A stretch of DNA of 38,983 nt, taken from NCBI GenBank assembly GCA_004299305.1, contig SCPZ01000135.1, positions 1 through 38,983 on the forward strand. Direction: 5' to 3'. The notes beneath the pieces were generated by a model, which saw only the letters and a list, made by a program, of their open reading frames with translations, searched no databases and was not told the DNA's origin. The DNA comes from Methylobacter sp. Lineage in GTDB: Bacteria; Pseudomonadota; Gammaproteobacteria; Methylococcales; Methylomonadaceae. The position numbers and the translations under genes were made by a program. Shown here piece after piece: positions 7,635-15,039 of this stretch (the first letter of the stretch is position 1; every line of letters begins with the position of its first letter).

Positions 7635-10451
7635 CTAAAACTCTTCCCATTCATCATTGGAAGACTGGGGGATTGGTTTAGGTTTGACAGTCCCTATTTT
7701 AGCCTGAGCCGGTGCTTTTTGCGGCGGCGTAAGCGCATGAACAGCAACGGCTTGAGAGATGTTTTTATGCGCAGAACGAGAATAATCGTCCACTTTGAAT
7801 TGGGCTACCGTGTCCGATAAATTTTGGGCCTGTTCTTCCATAGATTCTGCGGCTGCTGCGGCTTGTTCGACCAGTGCGGCATTTTGTTGGGTCACATCGT
7901 CCATTTGGCCTATGGCCATATTGACTTGCTCGATACCCGATGTTTGTTCCGCCGAGGCGGCGCTGATTTCAGACATCATGACGGTAACGCCGCGAATCGA
8001 GTTGACGATTTCTTCCATGGTGTGACCTGCTTCGGTTACCAGTTTACTGCCGCCGGACACTTTAGTGACCGAATCATCGATCAGGTGTTTGATTTCCCCG
8101 GCAGCCGTAGCGGCCCGTTGCGCAAGGTTGCGCACTTCTACCGCCACCACTGCAAAGCCTCGGCCTTGTTCTCCGGCCCTGGCCGCTTCGACGGCGGCGT
8201 TCAGGGCAAGAATATTGGTTTGGAATGCAATGTCGTCGATGACCGAAATAATGTCGCCAATCCTGCGTGAAGAATCGTTAATATCATCCATTGTCTTAAC
8301 TACCTGTCCGACTACTTCGACGCCTTTGCCTGCTATATCGGATGCGTCGACGGCAAGTTGGTTCGCCTGTTTGGCGTTTGCGGCATTATGTTGCACGGTG
8401 GAGGTCAGCTGTTCCATGCTGGCCGCTGTTTCTTCCAGGCTGGCGGCTTGCTCCTCGGTGCGATGCGACAAGTCGCTGTTGCCTGAGGCGATTTCCCGGG
8501 CGCCGGTGTTGATGTTGTCGGTGGCTTCCTTGATTTGATTGATGATTTCCTTGAGCTTTTCCACTGTGGTATTGGCGTCGTTCTTGAGTTGTCCGAAACT
8601 GCCGATATAGTCATTGGTGATGGTTTGGGTCAGGTCGTTATGGGATAGCGCAGCCAGTACGCGTACCACATCATTGATGCCGCATTCGGTAATGTCCATC
8701 AATTCGTTAAGCCCCTCGCCGAGTTGTTTGAAAAAATTTTCTTTGCCTCGCATGTCAATACGCCGGGTGAAATCGCCCATGACAGCACCATGCACAAGGG
8801 TAGCCACTTCCTGTTCCACGATGACTTCGGCGGTACGATTTTGCCATTGCGTTACCCGGCCCAGCGATTGGCCGCTTTCGCCAATGATGGGACGGGCCGC
8901 TAGGCGAAGATGATGATTATGGAAGAAAATGTCTACGTCTTCGCCGGTTTGCGCGGCACGATCGAATTTGGCGACCGCCTCAGGATCGTTGAACAGGCTG
9001 GAGAGACTGTTGCCGTAAAGGCTATCGACATCAAAAGCGGCGCCGCCGATGGAGGCAAGAAGCGCCTTCGCCGTCGGGGTCATGTGAATCAGCTTGGTAT
9101 CGGTATCCGAGATGGTGATCGCGGATGTGGAACTGTCCAGGGCAATTTTGATGCGTAAACTTTCATCGGCAACCCGTTTGCTTTCAGCAATATCGAAACC
9201 GAGTTTAATCTGCATTGATTTAAGCGCTTCCAGCACCTTGCCGATTTCGTCATGGCGTTTAATATCAATCGTGTTGTTATACTTGCCCTGAGCTATGTTG
9301 CCAAAGTCGTTAATAGCCGCATTAAGCGGACGCACAATGACACGGATCAGGGAAAATCCCCAACGCAGGGCAAACATAATGCCCAGTGCGATCAAGCCGA
9401 TGGCGATGATGCGGGTGCTGTCATAGCGGGATGTCGCTAATTCGAACTCCTGCTTGGCGACATCGACCTGTAATTGCATCAGCAGCTTAATGTCTTCGCT
9501 AGCGGGCTTATAAAGCGAGTTAAATCTGTCTATAACAAGCTTGTTGGCGAGTTCTAAGTCATGGGCTTTCAGCGCGCCAAGGGTCGGCTTCAAGCCTTCT
9601 TCTACAAACAGTTTCCTGTCTGCGGTGAACTTGTCGGCCAGCTTTTTTTCCTCTTCGGTTAAATAAGTGGCCATGTATGCCGTCCAAGTCTTGCTTATTT
9701 CCGCGATATTTTGTTCCACTTCAGCGGTATTTTTCTGGATTAGCTCGGGCGTTGGCGTAACCAAAGAGGCGGTAATTCTCAGTTGATTGGTCAGCATCAA
9801 TTCCTTGATCGTGGATATCTGGTTCATAGGCACTGTGCGATCCTCATACACGGTGCGCAGCCCATCATTGGCCTTGCTCATGCCATGCAGGCCCAGGCCG
9901 CCGATGATCATCATTAATACGCTCAGCAAACCGATAACATTGATTAAGCGGCCTTTGATCGTGGGCTTTTTGAAAAATTTAAGTTTTTCAAAAAAAGCCG
10001 ACTTGACGACTTTTCCGTCCTGGATTTTTAAGTTGCCGGATTTTCCTTCCTTAAACAATCGGTAGGCGGCCTCTGCGGCATTGACTTGTTCCCGGCTGGG
10101 TTTGCTGCGCACCGACATGTAACCGGCCAGTCTATCGTTTTCAAAATAGGGTGTGGCATTGGCGAGCACCCAGTAAAAGTCGCCGTTTTTACAGCGATTT
10201 TTGACCAGCCCGGTCCAAGGACGGCCTGCTTTTAACGACTTCCACAGATCCGCAAACGCTTCGGCAGGCATATCCGGGTGCCGTACTATATTGTGCGGGG
10301 CGCCGATTAGTTCTGTCTTGGTGAATCCGCTGACCCGGAGGAAGTCCTCGTTGATATAGGTAATTATTCCTTTTAAATCAGTCTTGGATACTATGGAATC
10401 AGTCTCTTTAAGCGAGTATTCCACGTTGGTTACCGACATATTGGTCTTCAT
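7635..10451 (-). CDS. Aer-like methyl-accepting chemotaxis protein with C-terminal EWEEF tether
   Basis: A transmembrane chemoreceptor. The N-terminal PAS (about 8-125) has the strong Aer signature: [34 protein letters not shown] and GYMSVR. This predicts cytoplasmic redox/FAD sensing by family knowledge. Next come a transmembrane helix (about 170-190), a four-helix-bundle ligand region, a second membrane helix (about 350), HAMP, another PAS-like segment (about 435-545), and the conserved MCP hairpin with [21 protein letters not shown]. The protein ends in EWEEF, matching the xWxxF pentapeptide that tethers CheR/CheB. ATG at 10451 (after AAGAGACAG) is preferred over an upstream TTG at 10508. 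No che genes are nearby, so it is an orphan receptor that must signal to an array encoded elsewhere. Confidence 0.92.
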   Translation of the reverse strand: MKTNMSVTNVEYSLKETDSIVSKTDLKGIITYINEDFLRVSGFTKTELIGAPHNIVRHPDMPAEAFADLWKSLKAGRPWTGLVKNRCKNGDFYWVLANATPYFENDRLAGYMSVRSKPSREQVNAAEAAYRLFKEGKSGNLKIQDGKVVKSAFFEKLKFFKKPTIKGRLINVIGLLSVLMMIIGGLGLHGMSKANDGLRTVYEDRTVPMNQISTIKELMLTNQLRITASLVTPTPELIQKNTAEVEQNIAEISKTWTAYMATYLTEEEKKLADKFTADRKLFVEEGLKPTLGALKAHDLELANKLVIDRFNSLYKPASEDIKLLMQLQVDVAKQEFELATSRYDSTRIIAIGLIALGIMFALRWGFSLIRVIVRPLNAAINDFGNIAQGKYNNTIDIKRHDEIGKVLEALKSMQIKLGFDIAESKRVADESLRIKIALDSSTSAITISDTDTKLIHMTPTAKALLASIGGAAFDVDSLYGNSLSSLFNDPEAVAKFDRAAQTGEDVDIFFHNHHLRLAARPIIGESGQSLGRVTQWQNRTAEVIVEQEVATLVHGAVMGDFTRRIDMRGKENFFKQLGEGLNELMDITECGINDVVRVLAALSHNDLTQTITNDYIGSFGQLKNDANTTVEKLKEIINQIKEATDNINTGAREIASGNSDLSHRTEEQAASLEETAASMEQLTSTVQHNAANAKQANQLAVDASDIAGKGVEVVGQVVKTMDDINDSSRRIGDIISVIDDIAFQTNILALNAAVEAARAGEQGRGFAVVAVEVRNLAQRAATAAGEIKHLIDDSVTKVSGGSKLVTEAGHTMEEIVNSIRGVTVMMSEISAASAEQTSGIEQVNMAIGQMDDVTQQNAALVEQAAAAAESMEEQAQNLSDTVAQFKVDDYSRSAHKNISQAVAVHALTPPQKAPAQAKIGTVKPKPIPQSSNDEWEEF

Positions 10452-10626
10452 AAACTGTCTCTTATTCTTTTTGTTGTTTGGAGTGGTATGTGTAAGGTTG
10501 CCAAGCAATGCCGCTAGGATGATTGTGGTTGAAAATATCCGCGTTAAGGGAGGGGATTTTAGTCGTTTTTGTGATGTATTGCCCGGTTTTTTATGTTGCT
10601 TTTGAATATTAGAAATGGCTATCCAT

Positions 10627-10669
10627 TTAAGCGGGGACAGATAACATCCCTTGAAGGTATGTTATCTGT
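10627..10669. repeat. Hairpin repeat AAGCGGGGACAGATAACATCCC
   Basis: GATAACATcCCTT pairs with AAGGTATGTTATC with one mismatch. The segment, including its TTTAAGCGGGgACAG prefix, recurs at 36823-36875 downstream of the PstS-like gene, where the stem is perfect. It lies in the divergent gap between the chemoreceptor and leuB-like genes. Confidence 0.65.
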
Positions 10670-10736
10670 AAAATCGTTCCGCGACAGCTGCCTGCCGAAT
10701 TATAAATGCAGGATGTCCGGCTTTATTAAAAAAAAT

Positions 10737-10896
10737 GTAACTATTCAGCGAAAAAAGAAATGGAACACGGATGACACAGATAGGACGGATTTACACGGAT
10801 TTTTTAAAATATTCTGTGCTTTTAATCAGTGATTATCCGTTTAATCAGTGTCATCCGTGTTCCATTAATCATTTTTAGCATACGCTGAATAGTTAC
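10737..10896. repeat. MITE-like element, complete copy A
   Basis: A 160-bp element bounded by perfect 14-bp terminal inverted repeats, GTAACTATTCAGCG (10737-10750) and its complement (10883-10896). Inside are 17-bp inverted repeats TGGAACACGGATGACAC (about 10761-10777 and 10848-10864) and repeated CGGAT words. It has no coding capacity. Flanks are A-rich on both sides, so the target-site duplication cannot be read confidently. Related cores occur at 13558, 23705 and 31558. It occupies the region just upstream of the leuB-like gene and may influence its promoter. Confidence 0.8.
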
Positions 10897-10970
10897 AAAA
10901 AATGAAGTAAAATAGCCGTTTTTTCTTTCATCTCATTTCGTAGATATTACGCAGACAGCAAAGGTACATA

Positions 10971-12080
10971 ATGAAGAATTACAAAATCGCAGTGCTAGCC
11001 GGTGACGGTATCGGTCCTGAAATTACCCGTGAAGCCATCAAAGTTCTTAAGCTTATTGAAGAGCGTAACGACGTTTCTTTTGAACTGATGCCCGCAGCTT
11101 TTGGCGCCTGCGCTTATTTCGAATTCGGCGATGCATTCCCGCAGTCGACTATCGATATTTGCGACCAAGCCGATGCTATTCTTAAAGGCCCGATAGGCTT
11201 GAGCCATGAACAATCCAAAACCATTCCGGTCGATAAGCAACCCGAACGCGGCGCGCTGTTGCCGATGCGTCGCCGTTACAATACTTACGCAAACTTTCGG
11301 CCGGTTTTCCTGCCCAAAGCCTTGGCGCATTTCTCGCCGTTAAAACCTGAAATTATCGGCGAGGGCATCGATATCATTATGGTTCGGGAACTGGTCGGCG
11401 GCCTGTATTTCGGTAACAAGGAAACCGGCGTTAACGAGCAGGGTTTGCGTTATGTCAAAGAAACGCTGGAATACGATGAACACCAAATCAGACAAATTCT
11501 GCTGCAAGCGTTCAAACTCGCCCAAAAACGCAAGAAAGTGCTGCATAACATTCATAAAAGCAATGTATTGAAATCCAGCGTGTTGTGGAATGAAATACTC
11601 GATGAAGTGGCTAAAGACTATCCCGAAGTGGAAGTCATCCATCAACTGGTCGATTCGGCTGCGACCAATTTGTGCCTCAAGCCTACCCAGTTCGACGTAA
11701 TGGTCATGGAAAACATGTTCGGCGACATCCTCAGCGATCAGGGCGGCGGTATTTTAGGTTCATTGGGACTGATGCCTTCAGCCTGCATCGGTGATGAAAA
11801 AGCCTATTACGAGCCGTCGCATGGTTCGGCCCCGGACATTGCCGGTAAAAATATCGCCAATCCCTATTCGATGATCGGTTCGGTGGCGATGATGCTGGAA
11901 AACAGCTTCGATATGGCCGAAGAAGCCAAAAATGTCTGGGCCGCGATGCAGGGCGTGTTCGGCGATGGTTACTCGACCGCCGACCTGTCCAAGCCGGGCA
12001 GCGGCGTTACCATGATCAGCACCGAACAGTTTGGTGATAAGGTTGTTGAAAAACTGAGACAGATGCCTAGGGTACAATAG
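10971..12080 (+). CDS. leuB: 3-isopropylmalate dehydrogenase-like protein
   Basis: A 369-residue member of the isocitrate/isopropylmalate dehydrogenase family, which carries out NAD(P)-dependent oxidative decarboxylation of a 2-hydroxy-dicarboxylic acid; in LeuB this is a step of leucine synthesis. Seen: GDGIGPEI near the N-terminus; the substrate-arginine region ([11 protein letters not shown]); [12 protein letters not shown]; the Mg-binding [11 protein letters not shown]; and the nucleotide-binding [18 protein letters not shown]. Catalytic Lys is in HKSNVL, where typical LeuB has DKANVL, so this is a divergent member. The Asp in SAPDIAG favours NAD. ATG at 10971 follows AAAGGT. No leuA, leuC or leuD is adjacent. 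It could be a LeuB paralogue acting on another substrate; the family is sure, the exact substrate less so. Confidence 0.82.
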   Translation: MKNYKIAVLAGDGIGPEITREAIKVLKLIEERNDVSFELMPAAFGACAYFEFGDAFPQSTIDICDQADAILKGPIGLSHEQSKTIPVDKQPERGALLPMRRRYNTYANFRPVFLPKALAHFSPLKPEIIGEGIDIIMVRELVGGLYFGNKETGVNEQGLRYVKETLEYDEHQIRQILLQAFKLAQKRKKVLHNIHKSNVLKSSVLWNEILDEVAKDYPEVEVIHQLVDSAATNLCLKPTQFDVMVMENMFGDILSDQGGGILGSLGLMPSACIGDEKAYYEPSHGSAPDIAGKNIANPYSMIGSVAMMLENSFDMAEEAKNVWAAMQGVFGDGYSTADLSKPGSGVTMISTEQFGDKVVEKLRQMPRVQ

Positions 12081-12093
12081 GCGTAGCAGCGTA

Positions 12094-12125
12094 AGGTTAG
12101 GTTGCATAAAGTTGCAACCTAACCT
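12094..12125. repeat. Perfect 13-bp hairpin between leuB-like gene and the next gene
   Basis: AGGTTAGGTTGCA (12094-12106) is exactly complementary to 12113-12125 with a 6-nt loop. No T-run follows, so it is not a classic terminator. It may stabilise the leuB-like mRNA 3' end or be a repeat element. Confidence 0.55.
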
Positions 12126-12147
12126 GTTCGAATTTAGAGGAACGCTC

Positions 12148-12657
12148 ATGAATTTTGTAAAATATTTACTTTTGTTATCAATTTGTTTCTGTTCGTTTAC
12201 GCAAGCCGCTGAACTGAATAAGAAAGAAATGTCGGCACTATCTCAAAAAGCTGATGTCATTATCAAAGCGATGCTGGACAAGCAAGCAACTGAATACAAG
12301 GCTGCACGTGTTTATAAGCATCTGACTAACATTCGGTTCAGCGATTTCGATGTAGTTATGTTTACTATTGAAGGTTTTACAGGTGGAAACAACTCCCAGT
12401 TCTATATGGCACTTTTCGGGCCATCGAGTGAGCGATTTAGGTTTATTGACGTAATTGAAGTAGGGGCACATGGCTGGCGATACGTCGACTTTAATTCGGT
12501 TATTTCGAGTAATAATAATATTGAAATAGACACGCGTGAGTATCAAGGCACCGATTCACACTGTTGTCCGAGCAAAAATGGGAAGGTTCGTTTTGTTTTA
12601 ACAGACCAAGACCGACTAATTGAAGTTGAAAAGATTAATGTCGGTGAGAATAGATGA
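12148..12657 (+). CDS. Small secreted protein of unknown function
   Basis: A protein of 169 residues that I do not recognise. It starts with a clear signal peptide (MNFVKYLLLLSICFCSFTQA, cleavage likely after QAA), then a short charged helix (about 24-45). The rest looks like a mixed alpha/beta domain and contains an adjacent Cys pair (HCCPSKNGK near 139). ATG at 12148 is preceded by AGAGGA. It lies 67 nt after the leuB-like gene on the same strand, with a strong hairpin between them, so it is probably an independent or only partly co-transcribed gene. Its coding sequence looks more AT-rich than its neighbours, which may hint at separate acquisition. Likely periplasmic. Confidence 0.7.
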   Translation: MNFVKYLLLLSICFCSFTQAAELNKKEMSALSQKADVIIKAMLDKQATEYKAARVYKHLTNIRFSDFDVVMFTIEGFTGGNNSQFYMALFGPSSERFRFIDVIEVGAHGWRYVDFNSVISSNNNIEIDTREYQGTDSHCCPSKNGKVRFVLTDQDRLIEVEKINVGENR

Positions 12658-12674
12658 TTTAACTGCCGTAGAAT

Positions 12675-12719
12675 AGGAGGCACTCGCTCTCCCCGTTCAC
12701 GGGTGTAAAGAATCCTCCT
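12675..12719. repeat. Nested inverted repeat between convergent genes
   Basis: AGGAGG (12675-12680) is mirrored by CCTCCT (12714-12719), enclosing a small CCCG-TTCA-CGGG hairpin (12692-12703). It lies between the convergent ends of the secreted protein and the TMEM165-type gene. It might be a bidirectional terminator, but no T-run is present. Confidence 0.4.
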
Positions 12720-12740
12720 GCACCGCTTATCCAGCCTGTT

Positions 12741-13448
12741 CTATTGCCCTATATAATCGATATAAGCCCGGTAGCCTGCAAAAACCGACAATATCAGAAA
12801 GATGACTCCGCTGATTTTGTGCAACAACCCCAACGGGACTTTTCGTAAAATAGTACGTCCGGCCAGGATTCCCAGGGCGGATGTTGAGGCCAGTGCGGCT
12901 GTCGATCCCAGCCATACGGCAGTCGGCACTGAGGTGCTGCTTAAGGCGACAACAGCCAGCTGGGTTTTGTCGCCGAATTCAGCCACGGTAATCAATAAAA
13001 AAGTGGTGAAAAAAATGCCGTGACCGCTTTTTTCCTTAACTTCCTCATCGTCCTCATCCTCTTCTACGCGTAAGGAATGAATGCCGAACGCGGCAAACAG
13101 CAAGGCGACTATTGCTGCAACGATATATTCCGGCAACCAGCTGGCAATCGCGATACCAAAAACAACAGCCAAGGTATTTAAAAAAGCAAAAGCCGCAATA
13201 GCGCCCAGCAAAACCGGCATGGCTCTGTGTCGTGATGCCAGCGTCATGCAGACCAGTTGGCTTTTATCGCCAATTTCTGCGGCTGCAATCAGCGCAAAAC
13301 TGGTCGCCGCCGTGGCTGATATTTCGGTAAAGTTGCCGTTGCTCAGTAACGATACAAAGTGCTGTAAAGAGTCTTGAAGATTTTCGAAAATATGTGCGGT
13401 GCTCAGTGATGTTAGAAAATGTTGTAAATAGCTTTGAAGATGATCCAT
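12741..13448 (-). CDS. TMEM165/GDT1 (UPF0016) family cation transporter
   Basis: A 235-residue inner-membrane protein with about six membrane helices in two homologous halves. Each half carries the family motif E-x-G-D-K-[ST]: AEIGDKSQLV (about residue 57) and AEFGDKTQLA (about 157). An acidic loop (VEEDEDDEEVKEK) separates the halves. By family knowledge these proteins move Mn2+ (also Ca2+) and in bacteria often export Mn. The N-terminus carries a 20-residue tandem duplication (LQSYLQHFLTSLS and LQDSLQHFVSLLS) before the first motif. ATG at 13448 is downstream of TCAGGAAAC. I searched the upstream region for the Mn-sensing yybP-ykoY RNA core and did not find it. A ZIP transporter gene lies next on the same strand, separated by a repeat. 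Confidence 0.9.
   Translation of the reverse strand: MDHLQSYLQHFLTSLSTAHIFENLQDSLQHFVSLLSNGNFTEISATAATSFALIAAAEIGDKSQLVCMTLASRHRAMPVLLGAIAAFAFLNTLAVVFGIAIASWLPEYIVAAIVALLFAAFGIHSLRVEEDEDDEEVKEKSGHGIFFTTFLLITVAEFGDKTQLAVVALSSTSVPTAVWLGSTAALASTSALGILAGRTILRKVPLGLLHKISGVIFLILSVFAGYRAYIDYIGQ
13326..13445 (-). repeat. 60-nt tandem duplication within the TMEM165-type gene
   Basis: Two consecutive 60-nt units encode residues 2-21 and 22-41. Matching words include CTTCAA, TTTACA, CA(A/C)TTT and CTGAGCA. The units have diverged but remain in register, giving an amphipathic N-terminal extension. Confidence 0.6.
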
Positions 13449-13557
13449 TTTGTTTCCTGAGAACGCTTTTTCCGGCAGAGGCTAACCATAATAATTTTTC
13501 TAACTGCTGAGTCATTAGGCAACTCGCAATAAATAAAAATACCTAAATTAAATACAA

Positions 13558-13686
13558 TAGAACACGGATGACACCGATGAGACGGATTTGAACGGATTTT
13601 TAATAAACATAATTAATTGTTTTGTCAGTGATTATCTGTTTAATCCGCGTCGCCTAGAGGCGCCTACTTTTGGCATCCGTGTTCCA
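13558..13686. repeat. MITE-like element core, copy B, interrupted
   Basis: It starts AGAACACGGATGACAC and ends CATCCGTGTTCCA like the other copies, with the CGGATTTgAACGGATTTTTAA interior. The right arm is interrupted at 13651-13673 by CGCCTAGAGGCGCCTACTTT plus TGG, not present in other copies but resembling part of the element at 1-151. The flanking terminal repeats are degenerate (CAACTC near 13520, CTGAGTTGTCA near 13698). Confidence 0.7.
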
Positions 13687-13758
13687 TTTTTCTGCTGCTG
13701 AGTTGTCAAGATTATAGGGTGCGGTAGTTTATTTTTTGCGAGTTACCTTACGAGAGTA

Positions 13759-14724
13759 TTAACCCAGCATATTGTCCAAGGTCATCATAATGATGAAGCC
13801 GATCATGAGTGCGAATGTGGCATAGCGCGAACGGCCGTCGGAATGGGTTTCGGGAATAATTTCTTCGCTGATTACAAACAGCATGGCCCCGGCGGCAAAG
13901 CCCATAGCTATCGGCAGGATGGGTTCGAAAATAGTGACCATGGTAATGCCGAGCAAGCCGCCAACCGGTTCCACCAAGCCTGTCAGGGTGGCAATGCCCA
14001 CCGCCCGCCATTTGTTGTAGCCTAATCCGACCAGGGGCAGCGCGACGGCCAAGCCTTCGGGAATATTTTGCAGGGCTATCGCAATAGCCAGTACCACGCC
14101 GTTTTTCATTTCCCCGGAACCGAAGCTGACACCGACAGACATGCCTTCAGGAAAGTTATGGATGGTGATAGCAATAATGAACAGCCAGACTTTTTTGAGC
14201 GAATTCAGGTGAACATCCGATATTGAATCAAAATGCACATGCGGCAGTTGGCGATCGGCATAATGCAGAAACAGGGCGCCGATCAACATGCCGACAGAAA
14301 CGATGTAAATGCCTTTGCCGGGCCAGACCAGGTTGCCGTAATCCATGCCGGGAACCAGCAGCGAAAATGCGGTTGCAGCCAGCATCACACCTGCGGCGGC
14401 GCCGAGCATGGTGTTGAACAGGTTTTTGGAGATGTCTTTGAAAAACAGCGCGGGTAGGGCGCCAAGGCCCGTCGCCAGTCCGGCTAGAATGCTGGCAAAA
14501 AAACCGATAACGACAACCCGGCCGAAAATTAAATATAAAGCGCCGAATACCACCAGCTGTGACAGCAAGAATAATCCCGCTACTGTCGCCCAACGTTGTA
14601 GCGGCGGCATAGCCAGCAGTTTTTGATAGTTCTCGCTCGCTTTGATAGCGGCGACTTGGTTTTCAAAATAGCGTTGCAATTGAGTTACTGTCTTTGTTGT
14701 TAACGTCATAAGATTTACCTGCAT
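13759..14724 (-). CDS. ZIP family divalent metal transporter
   Basis: A 321-residue polytopic inner-membrane protein expected to import Zn2+, Mn2+ or Fe2+. The hallmark metal-site helices are present: HNFPEGMSVGVSFG (about 191-204) and QNIPEGLAVALPL (about 221), followed by GLVEPVGGLLG and a terminal GAMLFVISEEIIPETH. A soluble N-terminus of about 45 residues precedes the first helix and is longer than in ZupT. Two starts are possible, ATG at 14724 and ATG at 14709; the second has a better-placed AGGT. Metal specificity cannot be read from sequence. Its neighbours are a TMEM165-type Mn transporter and, divergently, a TonB receptor, which suggests a metal-homeostasis neighbourhood. Confidence 0.9.
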   Translation of the reverse strand: MQVNLMTLTTKTVTQLQRYFENQVAAIKASENYQKLLAMPPLQRWATVAGLFLLSQLVVFGALYLIFGRVVVIGFFASILAGLATGLGALPALFFKDISKNLFNTMLGAAAGVMLAATAFSLLVPGMDYGNLVWPGKGIYIVSVGMLIGALFLHYADRQLPHVHFDSISDVHLNSLKKVWLFIIAITIHNFPEGMSVGVSFGSGEMKNGVVLAIAIALQNIPEGLAVALPLVGLGYNKWRAVGIATLTGLVEPVGGLLGITMVTIFEPILPIAMGFAAGAMLFVISEEIIPETHSDGRSRYATFALMIGFIIMMTLDNMLG

Positions 14725-15039
14725 CAGCTCGTTTTGGAATATGTGTCGGGCATTATAACCAAATACCCATAGCTTGGGGTTGTTTGTGGTGGATCATACG
14801 CACCAATTTAAGGCATAAAATCTTAAAGTTCAAAGCCTCCGCTCCCTTGTCTACATGGATGCAGGCAAGCCGACTTTGAATTCCGGCATCGAAATTTCCT
14901 GGATTTCAACGCTGGCTTTGGACGCTTTCAAGTTAAAAAAGGGGGATAGGTGCCGGGAATATTTCCTTTTATCGGCAGTCGGCTGGTAGCAATGTAGCAG
15001 TTTGGCTATCATGACGGCATTATCTGATTGGAGTGAAGA
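14725..15039. other. Divergent intergenic region, ZIP gene / TonB receptor
   Basis: A 315-bp gap that should hold both promoters. I see no convincing Fur or Zur box. A small hairpin, TGCCG (14951-14955) with CGGCA (14973-14977), encloses GGAATATTTCC and lies about 65 nt before the receptor start; it could be a leader structure. No gene was found. Confidence 0.4.

Noticed and set aside
13449-13560. Mn-sensing yybP-ykoY riboswitch before the GDT1-type gene
   Set aside because: Looked for the conserved GGGGAGUA and CUACUG-type loops on the minus strand; neither is present.
14725-15039. Cobalamin riboswitch before the TonB receptor
   Set aside because: A GCCGGGAAT-like word is present but the B12-box and the rest of the core are absent.
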